Origin: Devosia sp. Leaf420
GTDB lineage: Bacteria > Pseudomonadota > Alphaproteobacteria > Rhizobiales > Devosiaceae
NCBI RefSeq assembly: GCF_001425445.1
Contig: NZ_LMQU01000002.1
Coordinates: forward strand, 24,242-88,241
Length of the DNA stretch: 64,000 nt
Direction of reading: 5' to 3'
Shown here: positions 44,162 to 54,099 of the stretch, piece by piece
Position numbering within the stretch: position 1 is the stretch's first letter
Layout: every line of letters begins with the position of its first letter
Translations under genes and position numbers: made by a program
The notes under the pieces: model-generated
Database searches by the model: none
The model's input: only the letters and a program-made list of their open reading frames with translations
What the model was told of the DNA's origin: nothing

Positions 44162-44917
44162 CTAAGCCGCCAGCGTCACCACTAGCGCGCCACGCGGCGT
44201 TGCCACAACCGTGTGCTCATACTGCACACATGGCGCCATCGGATCGCTGACCAGCGTCCATTCATCGTCTTCTGACTTCTGCGCCGCATAGCGACCACCG
44301 AGCGAGAGGAACGGCTCGATGGTGAACACCAGTCCATTCCCGATCTTCCGGCGCTCCGAGCGATCCGGCCAGGTCGGGATTTCGCCCGGTTCGTCATGGA
44401 GGCTATCGCCCACGCCGTGGCTCGCGAGATTGGTGATCAGCGTATAGCCGCCCTTCTTCGCGAATTTGCCGATGGCTGTGCCGATATCGCCAAGCGGCGC
44501 GCCGGCCTTGACCGCATTGATCCCGGCCCACATCGCCTTTTTGCCATCGCGGCAGAGCGTATCGAGCCGTTTGTCGCCTTTGCCGAGCACATAGCTCGCG
44601 CCGCAATCGGCGAAGACGCCATTCAATTCGGCCGACACGTCGATATTGACGAGATCGCCCTCGCGCAGCACCCGGTCGCCCGGAATGCCATGGGCGATTT
44701 CCTCATTGACCGAGATGCAGGTGTGACCGGGAAAATCATAGGTCAGGATCGGCGCGGAAATCGCGCCGTGCTCGGCCAAGATTTTCGCACCGATTTCGTC
44801 GAGTTGGAGCGTCGTCATGCCCGGCCGCATCGCCGCCGCCATGGCCTCGCGGGCCACGGCGCAGATCCGACCAATGGCTTTCAGCTTTTCGAGCTGCTCG
44901 TCAGTCGTAATGGTCAC
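44162..44917 (-). CDS. map: Methionine aminopeptidase, type I
   Basis: 251 residues. GHTCISVNEEIAHGIPGDR, NIDVSAELNGVFADCGASY (metal Asp residues), ASHGVGDSLHDEPGEIP (metal His) and the Glu motif FTIEPFLSLGG. Removes the initiator Met after deformylation. Starts three bases after pgi stops, so tgt-pgi-map look co-transcribed. Confidence 0.95.
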   Translation of the reverse strand: MTITTDEQLEKLKAIGRICAVAREAMAAAMRPGMTTLQLDEIGAKILAEHGAISAPILTYDFPGHTCISVNEEIAHGIPGDRVLREGDLVNIDVSAELNGVFADCGASYVLGKGDKRLDTLCRDGKKAMWAGINAVKAGAPLGDIGTAIGKFAKKGGYTLITNLASHGVGDSLHDEPGEIPTWPDRSERRKIGNGLVFTIEPFLSLGGRYAAQKSEDDEWTLVSDPMAPCVQYEHTVVATPRGALVVTLAA

Positions 44918-44920
44918 TGA

Positions 44921-46561
44921 TCAGGCCTTGTTGGCGAGGTAGTATTTGAGAAGGCCCTGGGTCGAGCTGTCGTGCCCTTCCCCGCTCGCCTGTCCCTGCA
45001 CCTTGGGCAGCAGCGCCTTTGCAAGTTGCTTGCCAAGCTCGACGCCCCACTGATCGTAGGAATTGACGTTCCAGATCACCCCCTGCACGAAGACCTTGTG
45101 CTCATAAAGCGCGACGAGCGAACCAAGGATTTCTGGGGTAAGCTGCTTGTAAAACAGCGTGTTGGACGGACGATTGCCGGGGAACACCTTGTGCGGCGTC
45201 AGTTCCTTGATCTTCTCCTTGTCGAGGCCCTGCGTCTTGAGTTCATCGACAACTTCCTCCGCGGTCTTGCCAAGCATCAGGGCTTCGGACTGCGCCAGGA
45301 CATTAGCCACGAGCTTGTCGTGATGCGGCGGCAGGCTCTCATGCGGCTGCGCAGCGATCAGGAAATCGCAGGGGATGACGTCCGTGCCCTGGTGGATCAA
45401 CTGATAGAACGCGTGCTGGCCATTGGTGCCCGGCTCGCCCCAGACGATCGGGCCCGTCGACCAGCCGACGTCCTTGCCATTCAGCGTCACTGACTTGCCG
45501 TTCGATTCCATATCCTGCTGCTGCAGATAGGCCGGGAAGCGGCTGAGGCGCTGGTCGTAGGGCAGCACGGCATGGGTCGAGAACCCCCAGGCATTGCGAT
45601 ACCACACGCCAAGCAGGCCCATGATGACGGGCAGATTGCTTTCAAGCGGCGTTTCGAGGAAATGCCGGTCCATGGCATCGGCGCCGGCGAGGAACTTTGC
45701 AAAATTGTCGTAGCCGACGGCCAGCGCCACCGGCAGACCGATCGCCGACCACACCGAATAGCGGCCACCGACCCAGTCCCAGAACCCGAAGATGCGGTCT
45801 TCCTGAATACCGAACTTTGCGCAGCCTTCGATATTGGTCGAAACCGCCGCAAAGTGGCTCGGCACCGCCTCTTCGCCCAGCGCATCGGCCAGCCACTTCC
45901 GCGCCGAATGGGCGTTGGTCATGGTTTCGTCGGTCGTAAAGGTTTTGGACGCCACGATGAACAGCGTCTTCTTCGGGTCGAGCCCGTTCAGCGTATCGTG
46001 GATGTGGGCGCCGTCGACATTGGACACGTAATGGGCGCGCAGGTCTGGGCGCGTATAAGGCGCGAGCGCCAGCGTGACCATGACGGGGCCAAGGTCCGAT
46101 CCGCCGATGCCGATATTGACGACATCGGTGATCTGCTCGCCGCCATGGCCGCGGATTTCGCCCGAGCGCACTGCATTGGTGTAATTCTCGATGGCCTTAA
46201 GCACCGCCCGCACGTCAGGCATCACATCCTTGCCGTCGACTTCGACCGGCTTGTCACCCTGATAGCGCAGCGCCATGTGCATCACGGCGCGCTCTTCGGT
46301 GATGTTGATATGCTCGCCTTCGCACATCTGGGCGCGGCGTTCTTCGACACCTGCAGCGCGCGCCAGGTCGAACAGGGCGGTCATCACCTCTTCGTCGACG
46401 CGGTTCTTGGAATAGTCGAGGAGGATTTCAGCGCCGCTGGCGGTGAACCGCTGGAAGCGGTTCGGGTCCTCGGCGAACAACAGCCGCATCGGCTGGCTCT
46501 CGATCGCCTTCTTGAGCTTGCCCAGCGTTTCGAACCCGGCCTTGCGTCCCGACTTTGCCAT
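44921..46561 (-). CDS. pgi: Glucose-6-phosphate isomerase
   Basis: 546 residues, standard Pgi length. [56 protein letters not shown] and a catalytic GRRP-type region. Interconverts glucose-6-phosphate and fructose-6-phosphate, feeding glycolysis and glmS. ATG at 46561 behind GGAGAAG; a TTG at 46576 is less likely. Confidence 0.95.
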   Translation of the reverse strand: MAKSGRKAGFETLGKLKKAIESQPMRLLFAEDPNRFQRFTASGAEILLDYSKNRVDEEVMTALFDLARAAGVEERRAQMCEGEHINITEERAVMHMALRYQGDKPVEVDGKDVMPDVRAVLKAIENYTNAVRSGEIRGHGGEQITDVVNIGIGGSDLGPVMVTLALAPYTRPDLRAHYVSNVDGAHIHDTLNGLDPKKTLFIVASKTFTTDETMTNAHSARKWLADALGEEAVPSHFAAVSTNIEGCAKFGIQEDRIFGFWDWVGGRYSVWSAIGLPVALAVGYDNFAKFLAGADAMDRHFLETPLESNLPVIMGLLGVWYRNAWGFSTHAVLPYDQRLSRFPAYLQQQDMESNGKSVTLNGKDVGWSTGPIVWGEPGTNGQHAFYQLIHQGTDVIPCDFLIAAQPHESLPPHHDKLVANVLAQSEALMLGKTAEEVVDELKTQGLDKEKIKELTPHKVFPGNRPSNTLFYKQLTPEILGSLVALYEHKVFVQGVIWNVNSYDQWGVELGKQLAKALLPKVQGQASGEGHDSSTQGLLKYYLANKA

Positions 46562-46585
46562 GACAGTCTTCTCCAAGTGGAATTT

Positions 46586-47725
46586 TTACAGGACCGGCAG
46601 GTCGCCGGCAGCCCAGGCGGCGCGCGTTTCGGCCGCAAAATCGGCCATGCGGCCGGCCTCGATCGCCGCCCGCGCGCCCGCAGTCAGCTCTTGATAATAG
46701 GCAAGGTTGATCTGCGAAAGCACCATCGCGCCCAAAATCTCTTCCGTCCTTACCAGATGGTGGAGATAGGCGCGGCTCCAGCGCCGGCAGTTCGGGTTGG
46801 GCGATGCCTCATCGAGCGGCCGGTGATCATCCTTATGCCGAGCGTTCTTCAGGTTGATGACGCCAAAGCGCGTATAGGCATGGCCATGACGCCCGGCGCG
46901 CGTCGGATGGACGCAGTCGAACATGTCGACGCCGCGCTCGATGCCGCCCAGAATATCGTCCGGCTTGCCGACGCCCATCAGATAGCGCGGCCGATCCCAG
47001 GGCAGTTCCGGCGTGATGTCGGAGAGCACACGGAACATCACTTCCTGCGGCTCGCCAACGGCCAGCCCGCCGATCGAATAGCCATCAAAGCCAATCGATT
47101 TCAAACCGGCTGCTGATTTGGCGCGCAGTTCTGCGTCGTCGCCCCCCTGCACGATGCCGAAGAGCATACGGTTCTGCTGGTTGTTGAAGGCAGTTTTTGA
47201 TCGATCCGCCCAGCGCAGCGACAATTCCATCGCCCGCTCGATTTCCTTGCGCTCCGCCGGCAGGGCGATGCACTCGTCGAGCTGCATGATGATGTCGCTG
47301 TCGAGCAGCGTCTGGATTTCGATCGAGCGCTCCGGCGTCAGTTCGTAAGACGACCCATCGATATGCGATTTAAAAGTCACGCCCTTTTCAGTCAGCTTCC
47401 GGAGCTTCGCCAGCGACATGACCTGAAAGCCGCCGCTATCGGTCAGGATCGGGCGCTGCCAATCCATGAAATCATGAAGCCCGCCGAGCGAAGCGACGCG
47501 CTCGGCGCCAGGGCGCAACATCAGGTGATAAGTATTGCCGAGGAGAATATCCGCGCCGGTCTCGCGGACCTGCTCAGGATACATCGCTTTCACGGTGCCA
47601 GCCGTGCCCACGGGCATGAAGGCCGGCGTGTTGATTTCGCCGCGGGGCGTGTCGATGCGGCCGCGCCGGGCCATGCCGTCGCTCGCCGTCAGGGAAAAGG
47701 TTACTAGTTTGCTCGTCGTGCTCAT
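46586..47725 (-). CDS. tgt: Queuine tRNA-ribosyltransferase, zinc site not conserved
   Basis: 379 residues. Catalytic parts are intact: [16 protein letters not shown] with the proton-relay Asp, and [20 protein letters not shown] with the nucleophile Asp. It exchanges guanine 34 for preQ1 in tRNAs with GUN anticodons. The usual zinc site is CxCxxC plus a His in the following helix; here the region reads [17 protein letters not shown] and SQINLAYYQ, so only one Cys is kept and the His is Ile. Three of four ligands are missing. This may be a clade variant that folds without zinc. First of tgt-pgi-map; queA lies 2 kb away. Confidence 0.95.
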   Translation of the reverse strand: MSTTSKLVTFSLTASDGMARRGRIDTPRGEINTPAFMPVGTAGTVKAMYPEQVRETGADILLGNTYHLMLRPGAERVASLGGLHDFMDWQRPILTDSGGFQVMSLAKLRKLTEKGVTFKSHIDGSSYELTPERSIEIQTLLDSDIIMQLDECIALPAERKEIERAMELSLRWADRSKTAFNNQQNRMLFGIVQGGDDAELRAKSAAGLKSIGFDGYSIGGLAVGEPQEVMFRVLSDITPELPWDRPRYLMGVGKPDDILGGIERGVDMFDCVHPTRAGRHGHAYTRFGVINLKNARHKDDHRPLDEASPNPNCRRWSRAYLHHLVRTEEILGAMVLSQINLAYYQELTAGARAAIEAGRMADFAAETRAAWAAGDLPVL

Positions 47726-47793
47726 GGGGCGGGTTCTAGCGGGTTGGCCCGCAGGAAGAAAGACCCTGCCCCATGTGCAATGCTATCAAAAGC

Positions 47794-48582
47794 TCAGGCG
47801 GCTGCCGGCGCGAAATTGTTGTTTTCTTCCAGCACGGTTTTGATCCGCTCCTGGATGATCGAGCGGGCTTCCCACCAATCCCTGCTCCGCACCGGCACGC
47901 GGGCCGCAAGCGTCATATTGGTATCGGCCAGGGTATCGAGCCAGATTTCCGACTTCATGCCCTCATCCGAAAACTCCGTCGCGAGCGCCCTGCCGATGGC
48001 AGCGCGCACCGCATCGAGATTGGCCGCGCGCGACACGTTGAACTTCACCTCGACCACGCGCGATTTTTCGCGGCTATAGTTGATGATTTTGGCATTCGAG
48101 AGTTTCGAGTTCGGCGCAAAAAGATAGAGCCCATCGATGGTTCGCAATTGCGTCGCGAAAAGCCCAACCTCGACGACCGTGCCGACAATGCCATCAGCAT
48201 CGATATAGTCGCCGGTGTTAAAGGGCCGCAGGAAGACCAGCATGATCCCAGCTGCGATATTGGACAGCGTGCCTTGCAAGGCCAAGGCAATGGCCAAGCC
48301 GGCCGCGCCGAGCACCGCGAGAATGGACGCCGTCTCGACGCCGAACTGGCCGAGCACGATGATGATGGTGACGAACAGGATGCCATAGCGCACCGCCTGC
48401 CCTGCCAGCGGCGCGACCGTCGCATTGTTGCGCAGCCGCGAACTCATGAGGCCGGTCACGTAGCGCGAAACGAGATTGGCAATGATCCAACCAGCCACCA
48501 GGACGACGATAGCGATAACCATGGACCAGACATTGGCTATGATCCAGGCGGTTGAGATTCCAAAGATTTCGGCTTCCTGCAC
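47794..48582 (-). CDS. Small-conductance mechanosensitive channel (MscS family)
   Basis: 262 residues with a GTG start behind GGAGCG. Three N-terminal helices, pore-lining helix rich in Gly and Ala (VLGAAGLAIALALQGTLSNIAAG), beta domain (FNTGDYIDADGIVGTVVEVGLF) and a mixed C-terminal domain. Releases solutes under hypo-osmotic stress. Standard MscS length. Confidence 0.92.
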   Translation of the reverse strand: MQEAEIFGISTAWIIANVWSMVIAIVVLVAGWIIANLVSRYVTGLMSSRLRNNATVAPLAGQAVRYGILFVTIIIVLGQFGVETASILAVLGAAGLAIALALQGTLSNIAAGIMLVFLRPFNTGDYIDADGIVGTVVEVGLFATQLRTIDGLYLFAPNSKLSNAKIINYSREKSRVVEVKFNVSRAANLDAVRAAIGRALATEFSDEGMKSEIWLDTLADTNMTLAARVPVRSRDWWEARSIIQERIKTVLEENNNFAPAAA

Positions 48583-48711
48583 GACGCGCTCCTGTTTGCG
48601 GCTCCGTTGTCGAAAATCTCCAGTCTTGAGATGGTTGCAGATCCATCATGCCGGATTTTCGCCATGCTCCCCTGCGCAAATCGCAAACCTGTGATTACTG
48701 TTGAGGTTTCA

Positions 48712-49152
48712 ATGTTCCGCACCGCGCTTCTCGCTGCCGCCCTGCTCGGCACCTCCATGCCCGTCTTTGCCCAGGACGCTACCGACTATAGCGGCACCTA
48801 TCTCGGGAGCGGTGAAGGCGATCTGACGCTTGAGCTGAACCACATCGAAGACGACGCTTATGGCATTTCGATCGAAACCGTCGTGCCTATGGAAAACGAC
48901 ATGCCGGGCTGCGCCGGTGGTATCGAGGGCGAAGTGCTGCTCTCGGAAGGCGGCGGCAATTTCTTCGTCGAAAATGAAATGTACGATCCCGAAAGCGACT
49001 CGCCCATGTTTTCCGAGCGCTATTGCGAAGTCGGCCTCACCTTCAATGAAGACGGCACAGTGGTGATGGAAGAGCGCGACGGGTGCCTCGAATATCACGG
49101 TGCCTCATGCGGTTTCTCCGGCAATCTCGTCCACGAAAGCGCCGCCGGCTGA
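48712..49152 (+). CDS. Hypothetical secreted protein with four Cys
   Basis: 146 residues. Signal peptide (residues 1-18, ending VFAQ) and a beta-rich mature part: DYSGTYLGSGEGDLTLELNH, DMPGCAGGIEGEV, and RYCEVGLTFNEDGTVVMEE; four Cys, probably two disulfides. Acidic overall. GAGG in TTGAGGTTTCA before the ATG. No family assigned; the Gly-Thr-Tyr opening recalls lipocalin-like or DUF-type periplasmic proteins. Confidence 0.7.
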   Translation: MFRTALLAAALLGTSMPVFAQDATDYSGTYLGSGEGDLTLELNHIEDDAYGISIETVVPMENDMPGCAGGIEGEVLLSEGGGNFFVENEMYDPESDSPMFSERYCEVGLTFNEDGTVVMEERDGCLEYHGASCGFSGNLVHESAAG

Positions 49153-49153
49153 G

Positions 49154-49780
49154 CTAGAAAACCGCATTCCAGGCGCTGCCGCCGAGGTTGAGCGCCGCAA
49201 GGACCAGTGCGACTTCCACGCCTAGACCGATCAGACAGATCAGGGTGCCGACGACGACGCCGGCCCCATCCCGATTAAGCATCGAAAACGCCAGGACGCA
49301 GAGCCCGACATTGGGCACGGCATTGGCGAATGGGATCGGCACCGTCATCGCGACGCTGATCACCATGGCGAAGATGCCATAAGGCACAGTCGCCGCGGCG
49401 CCCGTCAGCCAGCGCATGCGCGGCTTGGAAAAGCGGGCGATGATCCCCGTCACTTTCACGACCTGCTGGCTACCTTTCAGCATCGGCGCAATTGGAAGCT
49501 TCCGCTTGCCGATAATGTCTGGCAGCCGGATCGGCTTGCCCAGCACCATGAACAGCGCGACGGCAAAAGTCGTCCAGGCCAGCGTGCCGCCGAATCCAGG
49601 CGGGCCGGGTATCATGTTGAGCAGCGTCAGCATGAGGATGAGCAGTCGATGCGCGCCCGGCCCCATCGCCTCGATCAATCGATCGAAGGTCAGCTTCTCG
49701 TCACCCCCAGCGGAGATGGTCTCAAGGACGGAAACGATGCGCTTGGTATAGCGGACGATTGGGCGGCGTTTGCCCGTCAA
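49154..49780 (-). CDS. ExoD family membrane protein
   Basis: 208 residues. ExoD pattern: [41 protein letters not shown] and [14 protein letters not shown]; four to five helices. ExoD was first described in rhizobial exopolysaccharide production; many homologues have no proven role. It overlaps the queA stop by four bases. Confidence 0.85.
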   Translation of the reverse strand: MTGKRRPIVRYTKRIVSVLETISAGGDEKLTFDRLIEAMGPGAHRLLILMLTLLNMIPGPPGFGGTLAWTTFAVALFMVLGKPIRLPDIIGKRKLPIAPMLKGSQQVVKVTGIIARFSKPRMRWLTGAAATVPYGIFAMVISVAMTVPIPFANAVPNVGLCVLAFSMLNRDGAGVVVGTLICLIGLGVEVALVLAALNLGGSAWNAVF

Positions 49781-50862
49781 ATATCGTCATCCCTGTCGCG
49801 CGACCGATCGCGGAACAGTAGCGAGGAGTCGCCGTAGGAATAGAACCGGTAACCGTCTGCGATCGCATGCGCATAGGCCGCCTTCATCGTGTCGAAACCG
49901 GCGAAGGCGCTGACGAGCATGAAGAGCGTCGATTTCGGCAGATGGAAATTGGTCATCAACACGTCGACCGTCCGAAACCGGAAGCCGGGCGTGATGAAGA
50001 TATCCGTGTCGCCCATGAAGGGCTGCAAGGTCCCTGTGGCCCGCGAGGCCGTTTCGAGCAGCCGCAGACTTGTCGTCCCGACGGCAATGACCCGGCCACC
50101 TGCCGCACGCCTGGCATTGATACGCTCGACCGTTGCCTGATCGATCTCGCCCCATTCCGAATGCATCACGTGGTCGTCGGTGTCTTCCGCCTTCATCGGC
50201 AGGAAGGTCCCTGCCCCGACATGCAGCGTCACGCGTTCCATGGTCACGCCGCGCTCGGTCAATTGCTGCAGTAGCCGCTCGGTGAAATGCAGCCCCGCAG
50301 TCGGCGCGGCAACGGCGCCATCTTCGGCCGCATAGACGGTCTGATAGTCGATCTTGTCGCGCTCCTCGACACCCCGCTTGGCGCCGATATAGGGCGGCAG
50401 CGGCATGGCGCCATGGGATTTGATGGCTTCATCGAGCGCTGCGCCGCCGAGTTCGAATTCGAGCGTCACTTCTCCCGTATCGCCCTTGCCGGCGACGCGG
50501 GCCTTCAGCGCATCAGCCTGACCATTGCCCAGTTCCAGCTCATCGAGCAGCGCCAGCTTCTTGGCCGGCCGCGCAAAAGCGCGCCAGGTATGCGCATCGA
50601 CCCGCTTGTGAAGGTTGAACGAGATATTGGCCCGCAATTCGCCCCGGATGCGGCTGCCCTTGAGTTCGGCCGGCAGAACGCGCGTGTCATTGACCACCAG
50701 CACATCGCCCGGCTCCAGGATATCCAACAGATCCGGGATATGCCGATCTTCCAGCCTTTCGCCCGGACGCACCAGCAAGAGCCGCGCGGAATCGCGCGGT
50801 TCGGCCGGATGGAGGGCGATCAGGGTTTCGGGCAGGTCGAAGTCGAATTCGGATACACGCAT
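49777..50862 (-). CDS. queA: S-adenosylmethionine:tRNA ribosyltransferase-isomerase
   Basis: 361 residues. [51 protein letters not shown] and [21 protein letters not shown]. Transfers the ribosyl part of SAM to preQ1-tRNA to make epoxyqueuosine. Works downstream of Tgt, encoded 2 kb away. Coupled to the exoD-type gene. Confidence 0.95.
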   Translation of the reverse strand: MRVSEFDFDLPETLIALHPAEPRDSARLLLVRPGERLEDRHIPDLLDILEPGDVLVVNDTRVLPAELKGSRIRGELRANISFNLHKRVDAHTWRAFARPAKKLALLDELELGNGQADALKARVAGKGDTGEVTLEFELGGAALDEAIKSHGAMPLPPYIGAKRGVEERDKIDYQTVYAAEDGAVAAPTAGLHFTERLLQQLTERGVTMERVTLHVGAGTFLPMKAEDTDDHVMHSEWGEIDQATVERINARRAAGGRVIAVGTTSLRLLETASRATGTLQPFMGDTDIFITPGFRFRTVDVLMTNFHLPKSTLFMLVSAFAGFDTMKAAYAHAIADGYRFYSYGDSSLLFRDRSRDRDDDI

Positions 50863-50945
50863 GATGGCTCGTTAGCATGCCTTTTTGCGAGCGGAAACGG
50901 GTCACTAACGCCGAAGTTGCCGAACGCCGCGAACAGCAGCCATGC

Positions 50946-51395
50946 CTAGAGCACGCGGATCATCACCGCGCCGATGATCAGGAGAGCGGCACCGGCCACG
51001 CGGCCCATGGTAATCTCGCGCACGGCCATGCCCATGAACCCGACCTTGTCGAGCATAAGCCCCGCCATCAACTGCCCGGCCACCGACAGCGCCATGACCG
51101 CCGCGGCGCCAATCATCGGCGTCAGGGTGATATTGGAGAATACGTAAAACGCTCCGAGCAGGCCGCCGGCGATAAGCGTCCACTGCGCCGGAGCCGCAAA
51201 GTTGATCGGCGTCGCCGTCAGATGGCTATAGCCGAAGGCCAGCGCCCAGAGCACCACGCCGCCCGCCAAAAACGACACCGCCGCCGCCGCGATCGGCACT
51301 TCGAGGGCTCGCCCGAGGCTTGCATTGATCGGTGCCTGCACGGCAATGCAGGCACCCGCAAAGACGCCCATCAGCGCCCAGAGGAGAGTATCCAT
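50946..51395 (-). CDS. DMT superfamily transporter, YdcZ/DUF606 type
   Basis: 149 residues, five helices: ALMGVFAGACIAVQAPINASLGR with the family GACIAVQAPINA motif, GLLGAFYVFSNITLTPMIG, AAVMALSVAGQLMAGLMLD. These small proteins act as dimers; substrate unknown. ATG at 51395. Confidence 0.85.
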   Translation of the reverse strand: MDTLLWALMGVFAGACIAVQAPINASLGRALEVPIAAAAVSFLAGGVVLWALAFGYSHLTATPINFAAPAQWTLIAGGLLGAFYVFSNITLTPMIGAAAVMALSVAGQLMAGLMLDKVGFMGMAVREITMGRVAGAALLIIGAVMIRVL

Positions 51396-51430
51396 CTTCA
51401 ACTTCGAACGTTCCGGTGGCGCTGGACGAT

Positions 51431-51460
51431 AAAAAACTGGCGGCCCCGAAAGACCGCCAG
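51431..51460 (-). terminator. Rho-independent terminator of ppiB
   Basis: On the minus strand CTGGCGG pairs with CCGCCAG around a GTCTTTCGGGG-like loop, directly followed by TTTTTT. It lies 7 bases after the ppiB stop. Confidence 0.9.
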
Positions 51461-51466
51461 CTTGGC

Positions 51467-51982
51467 TTATTCTGCGATGTCGGCCGCGACCTTGACCGAG
51501 ACCATCTTGTCCGGATTGATCACCGGCTCACCGCGCTTGATCTGGTCGACATTTTCCATGCCTTCGATCACCTGGCCCCAGACCGTATACTGGCGGTCGA
51601 GGAAGCGAGCGTCCTGGAAGCAGATGAAGAACTGCGAATTGGCGCTGTTCGGATCCTGAGCGCGGGCCATGGAGGCGACGCCACGAACGTGCGGCTCAGC
51701 CGAGAATTCCTGCTTGAGGTTCGGATACTGCGAGCCACCCGTGCCGGCACGCGAGGGGTTGAAATCGGGCTTTTCAGAATTGCCGAACTTCACGTCGCCG
51801 GTCTGGGCCATGAAGCCGTCGATCACGCGGTGAAAAACCACGCCGTCATAGGCGCCTTCGCGGGCCAGCTTCTTGATGTGATCGACATGGCCGGGAGCCA
51901 GGTCTGGACGCATCGCGATAACCACATTGCCCTTGGTCGTTTCGATGACGAGGGTGTTTTCTGGATCGGCGTAATCTGCCAT
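51467..51982 (-). CDS. ppiB: Peptidyl-prolyl cis-trans isomerase (cyclophilin), cytoplasmic
   Basis: 171 residues without a signal. Cyclophilin core: VVFHRVIDGFMAQTGDVKFG, MARAQDPNSANSQFFICF, FLDRQYTVWGQVIEGM. Speeds proline isomerisation in the cytoplasm. Close relative of the signal-bearing gene at 52204-52791, from which it is separated by a palindromic element. Confidence 0.92.
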   Translation of the reverse strand: MADYADPENTLVIETTKGNVVIAMRPDLAPGHVDHIKKLAREGAYDGVVFHRVIDGFMAQTGDVKFGNSEKPDFNPSRAGTGGSQYPNLKQEFSAEPHVRGVASMARAQDPNSANSQFFICFQDARFLDRQYTVWGQVIEGMENVDQIKRGEPVINPDKMVSVKVAADIAE

Positions 51983-52066
51983 GATTTTCGCTTTCGTTCA
52001 AAAGAGGTGGCCCGGATTTAGGCCGAATGGTTGGAGAGCGCAAGGTTTTGAGGCGGGTATTGGGGT

Positions 52067-52181
52067 CCCCCCCTCCCGGCCTCCCCCATCAAGGGGAGGT
52101 GCTATATCGAGTATTTGACTCGATCTCGCCCCACCACCAGCCCAACACCTCCCCCTAGATGGGGGAGGCTGGGAGGGGGTG
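52067..52181. repeat. Palindromic intergenic element, copy 3 of 3 (about 115 bp)
   Basis: Left arm 52067-52101, right arm 52146-52181, core TATCGAG...ACTCGATC. Matches the elements at 795-910 and 16343-16458 in arm sequence, total length and core. Between two cyclophilin genes. Confidence 0.8.
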
Positions 52182-52203
52182 TCGGCAATCGCCGCTAGTA
52201 GCC

Positions 52204-52791
52204 TCACTTATACTCGATAACAGCCTTCTCGATCTTGTCCGGATTGGCCACGGCGCCATTGGCTTCCTGTGGGCCCTTTTCCAGCGCGTCGACCGCTTCC
52301 ATGCCGGAGACGACCTTGCCGAAAACCGTATATTGGCCATCGAGGAAGCTCGCATCGGCATAGGTGATGAAGAACTGCGAATTGAACGAGTTCGGGTCCT
52401 GCGAGCGGGCGGCGCCGACAACGCCACGCTGGAAGCTCTCGGAATTGAATTCGGCTTCGACGTCCGGCTTGTCCGAACCGCCCATGCCGGCCTGCGACAG
52501 GTTGAAGCCCGGCGCGCCGGTCTTGCCATATTGCACGTCGCCGGTCTGAGCCATGAAGCCGTCGATCACGCGGTGAAACACCACGCCGTCATAGGCGCCT
52601 TCCTTGGTCAGCTCGATGACGCGCTCGACATGCTTCGGCGCAAGTTCAGGCAGCAGTTCGATATCGACCGTGCCGTCTTCGAGCGTCAGGATCAGGTGCG
52701 GCTTGCCTTCCTGCGCCATGACTGGCGCGGCGGTCGCGACGATGGCAGCCAGAGCGAGGCCGGAAAAGAGGCGGCGGGAAATGGTCATCAT
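52204..52791 (-). CDS. Peptidyl-prolyl cis-trans isomerase (cyclophilin), exported
   Basis: 195 residues with a signal peptide (residues 1-26, LFSGLALAAIVATAAPVMAQ). Cyclophilin core: VVFHRVIDGFMAQTGDVQYG, ARSQDPNSFNSQFFITYAD, FLDGQYTVFGKVVSGM. Acts in the periplasm. Overlaps coaD by four bases. Confidence 0.92.
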   Translation of the reverse strand: MMTISRRLFSGLALAAIVATAAPVMAQEGKPHLILTLEDGTVDIELLPELAPKHVERVIELTKEGAYDGVVFHRVIDGFMAQTGDVQYGKTGAPGFNLSQAGMGGSDKPDVEAEFNSESFQRGVVGAARSQDPNSFNSQFFITYADASFLDGQYTVFGKVVSGMEAVDALEKGPQEANGAVANPDKIEKAVIEYK

Positions 52792-53282
52792 GATGCTTTC
52801 AGGGCCTTGAAGACGATTGGCGGAACGAAGGCGGAAATATCCCCGCCCATCTCGGCGATCTGACGCACCAATGTGGCCGAGATATGCCGCACGGGCGGGC
52901 TCGAGGGCAGGAAAACCGTCTGTAGGTCCGGTGCCATCTGCGCGTTCATGCCCACCATCTGCATTTCATAATTGTAGTCCGTGGTGTCGCGCAGGCCGCG
53001 AATGATAAGCTTGGCGCCATGCTCGCGCGCCGCATTGACCATCAGACCCGAGAAATCGACGATCTTGAACACGGTATTGGTCCGCAGCCCGACCGGAGCC
53101 AGCGCTTGCTCCAGAATCGCAAACCGCGCCTCATGGGTGAAAAGCGGGTTCTTCTTGGTGGCGCTGACGCCAACGCCAACCACCAGCGTATCAACCAGCT
53201 TGCAAGCGCGCTCAATGACATCGAGATGCCCATTGGTCAGTGGATCGAACGAGCCCGGATAGAATCCAACGAGAGCGTTCAT
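52788..53282 (-). CDS. coaD: Phosphopantetheine adenylyltransferase
   Basis: 164 residues. GFYPGSFDPLTNGHLDVIER with the TNGH motif and late ISATLVRQIAEMGGDIS. Fourth step of coenzyme A synthesis. Upstream of the exported cyclophilin. Confidence 0.95.
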   Translation of the reverse strand: MNALVGFYPGSFDPLTNGHLDVIERACKLVDTLVVGVGVSATKKNPLFTHEARFAILEQALAPVGLRTNTVFKIVDFSGLMVNAAREHGAKLIIRGLRDTTDYNYEMQMVGMNAQMAPDLQTVFLPSSPPVRHISATLVRQIAEMGGDISAFVPPIVFKALKAS

Positions 53283-53388
53283 CTGCCCCTCCCTCTTGTT
53301 TTCAAATGGTTTTTGTCACGCGGCGCGATGCGTGGCAAGCGCGCGGACCCCGAAGCATTGCCACCGTGCAAAGCGTTGGAGCAGACAA

Positions 53389-54009
53389 CTAAGCCCGCTT
53401 CTGCAGCGCGAGCCAGACGCCGCCGAACATCAGCAGCAGGCCCGCGCCACGGGCAACGAGACGCACCCGCGCAGCACTCAAGACACCCCGTGCCCGACCG
53501 GCAAGCAGGGCATAGACGCTGTCTGTCGAGGCGGCGACAATCATGAAGATCAGCCCCAGTATCATCACCTGCGGAAAAGCCGGGCGCGAGGTATCGACGA
53601 ACTGCGGCAAGAAGGCCCCGAGAAAAATCAGGACCTTAGGATTAGAAATCAGGACCAGAAACCCTTCGAATGCGATCCGGCCAATCGATTTCCGCCGATC
53701 CGTCTCCGCCACGCCGAGATGCCCATCGCTAAGAAGCATCTTGATCCCCAGCCAGATCAGGTAAGCCGCGCCAATCAATTTAAGCCAATCGAAGGCTGCC
53801 CCCATGAAGGCGACCATTGCCTGCATGCCGAGTGCGACGATGATGGTCATCACCAAAAAGCCTGCCTGCGTCCCCGCGATAATCGCGAGCCCCGCCGACG
53901 TGCCGCGCGACAGCGAATTGGCGACGATGACTGTCACCGTCGGTCCAGGAACGATCGCGAGCAGAAAGCAGGCGCCGATATAAGGAACAAGAATCGCAGG
54001 GTCGATCAT
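53389..54009 (-). CDS. LysE family transporter
   Basis: 206 residues, six helices. [21 protein letters not shown], the LysE/RhtB signature, then [16 protein letters not shown] and [20 protein letters not shown]. Exports amino acids or related metabolites. ATG at 54009 preferred over a TTG at 54021. Confidence 0.9.
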   Translation of the reverse strand: MIDPAILVPYIGACFLLAIVPGPTVTVIVANSLSRGTSAGLAIIAGTQAGFLVMTIIVALGMQAMVAFMGAAFDWLKLIGAAYLIWLGIKMLLSDGHLGVAETDRRKSIGRIAFEGFLVLISNPKVLIFLGAFLPQFVDTSRPAFPQVMILGLIFMIVAASTDSVYALLAGRARGVLSAARVRLVARGAGLLLMFGGVWLALQKRA

Positions 54010-54099
54010 GACGGCTCTCAAGCAGCATGATCAGCAAGCAAATATCGTGAGAGCTTGCAAGTCCTCCGCAGCGCACTAGGCGCCGGTCCGATCCCTTGG

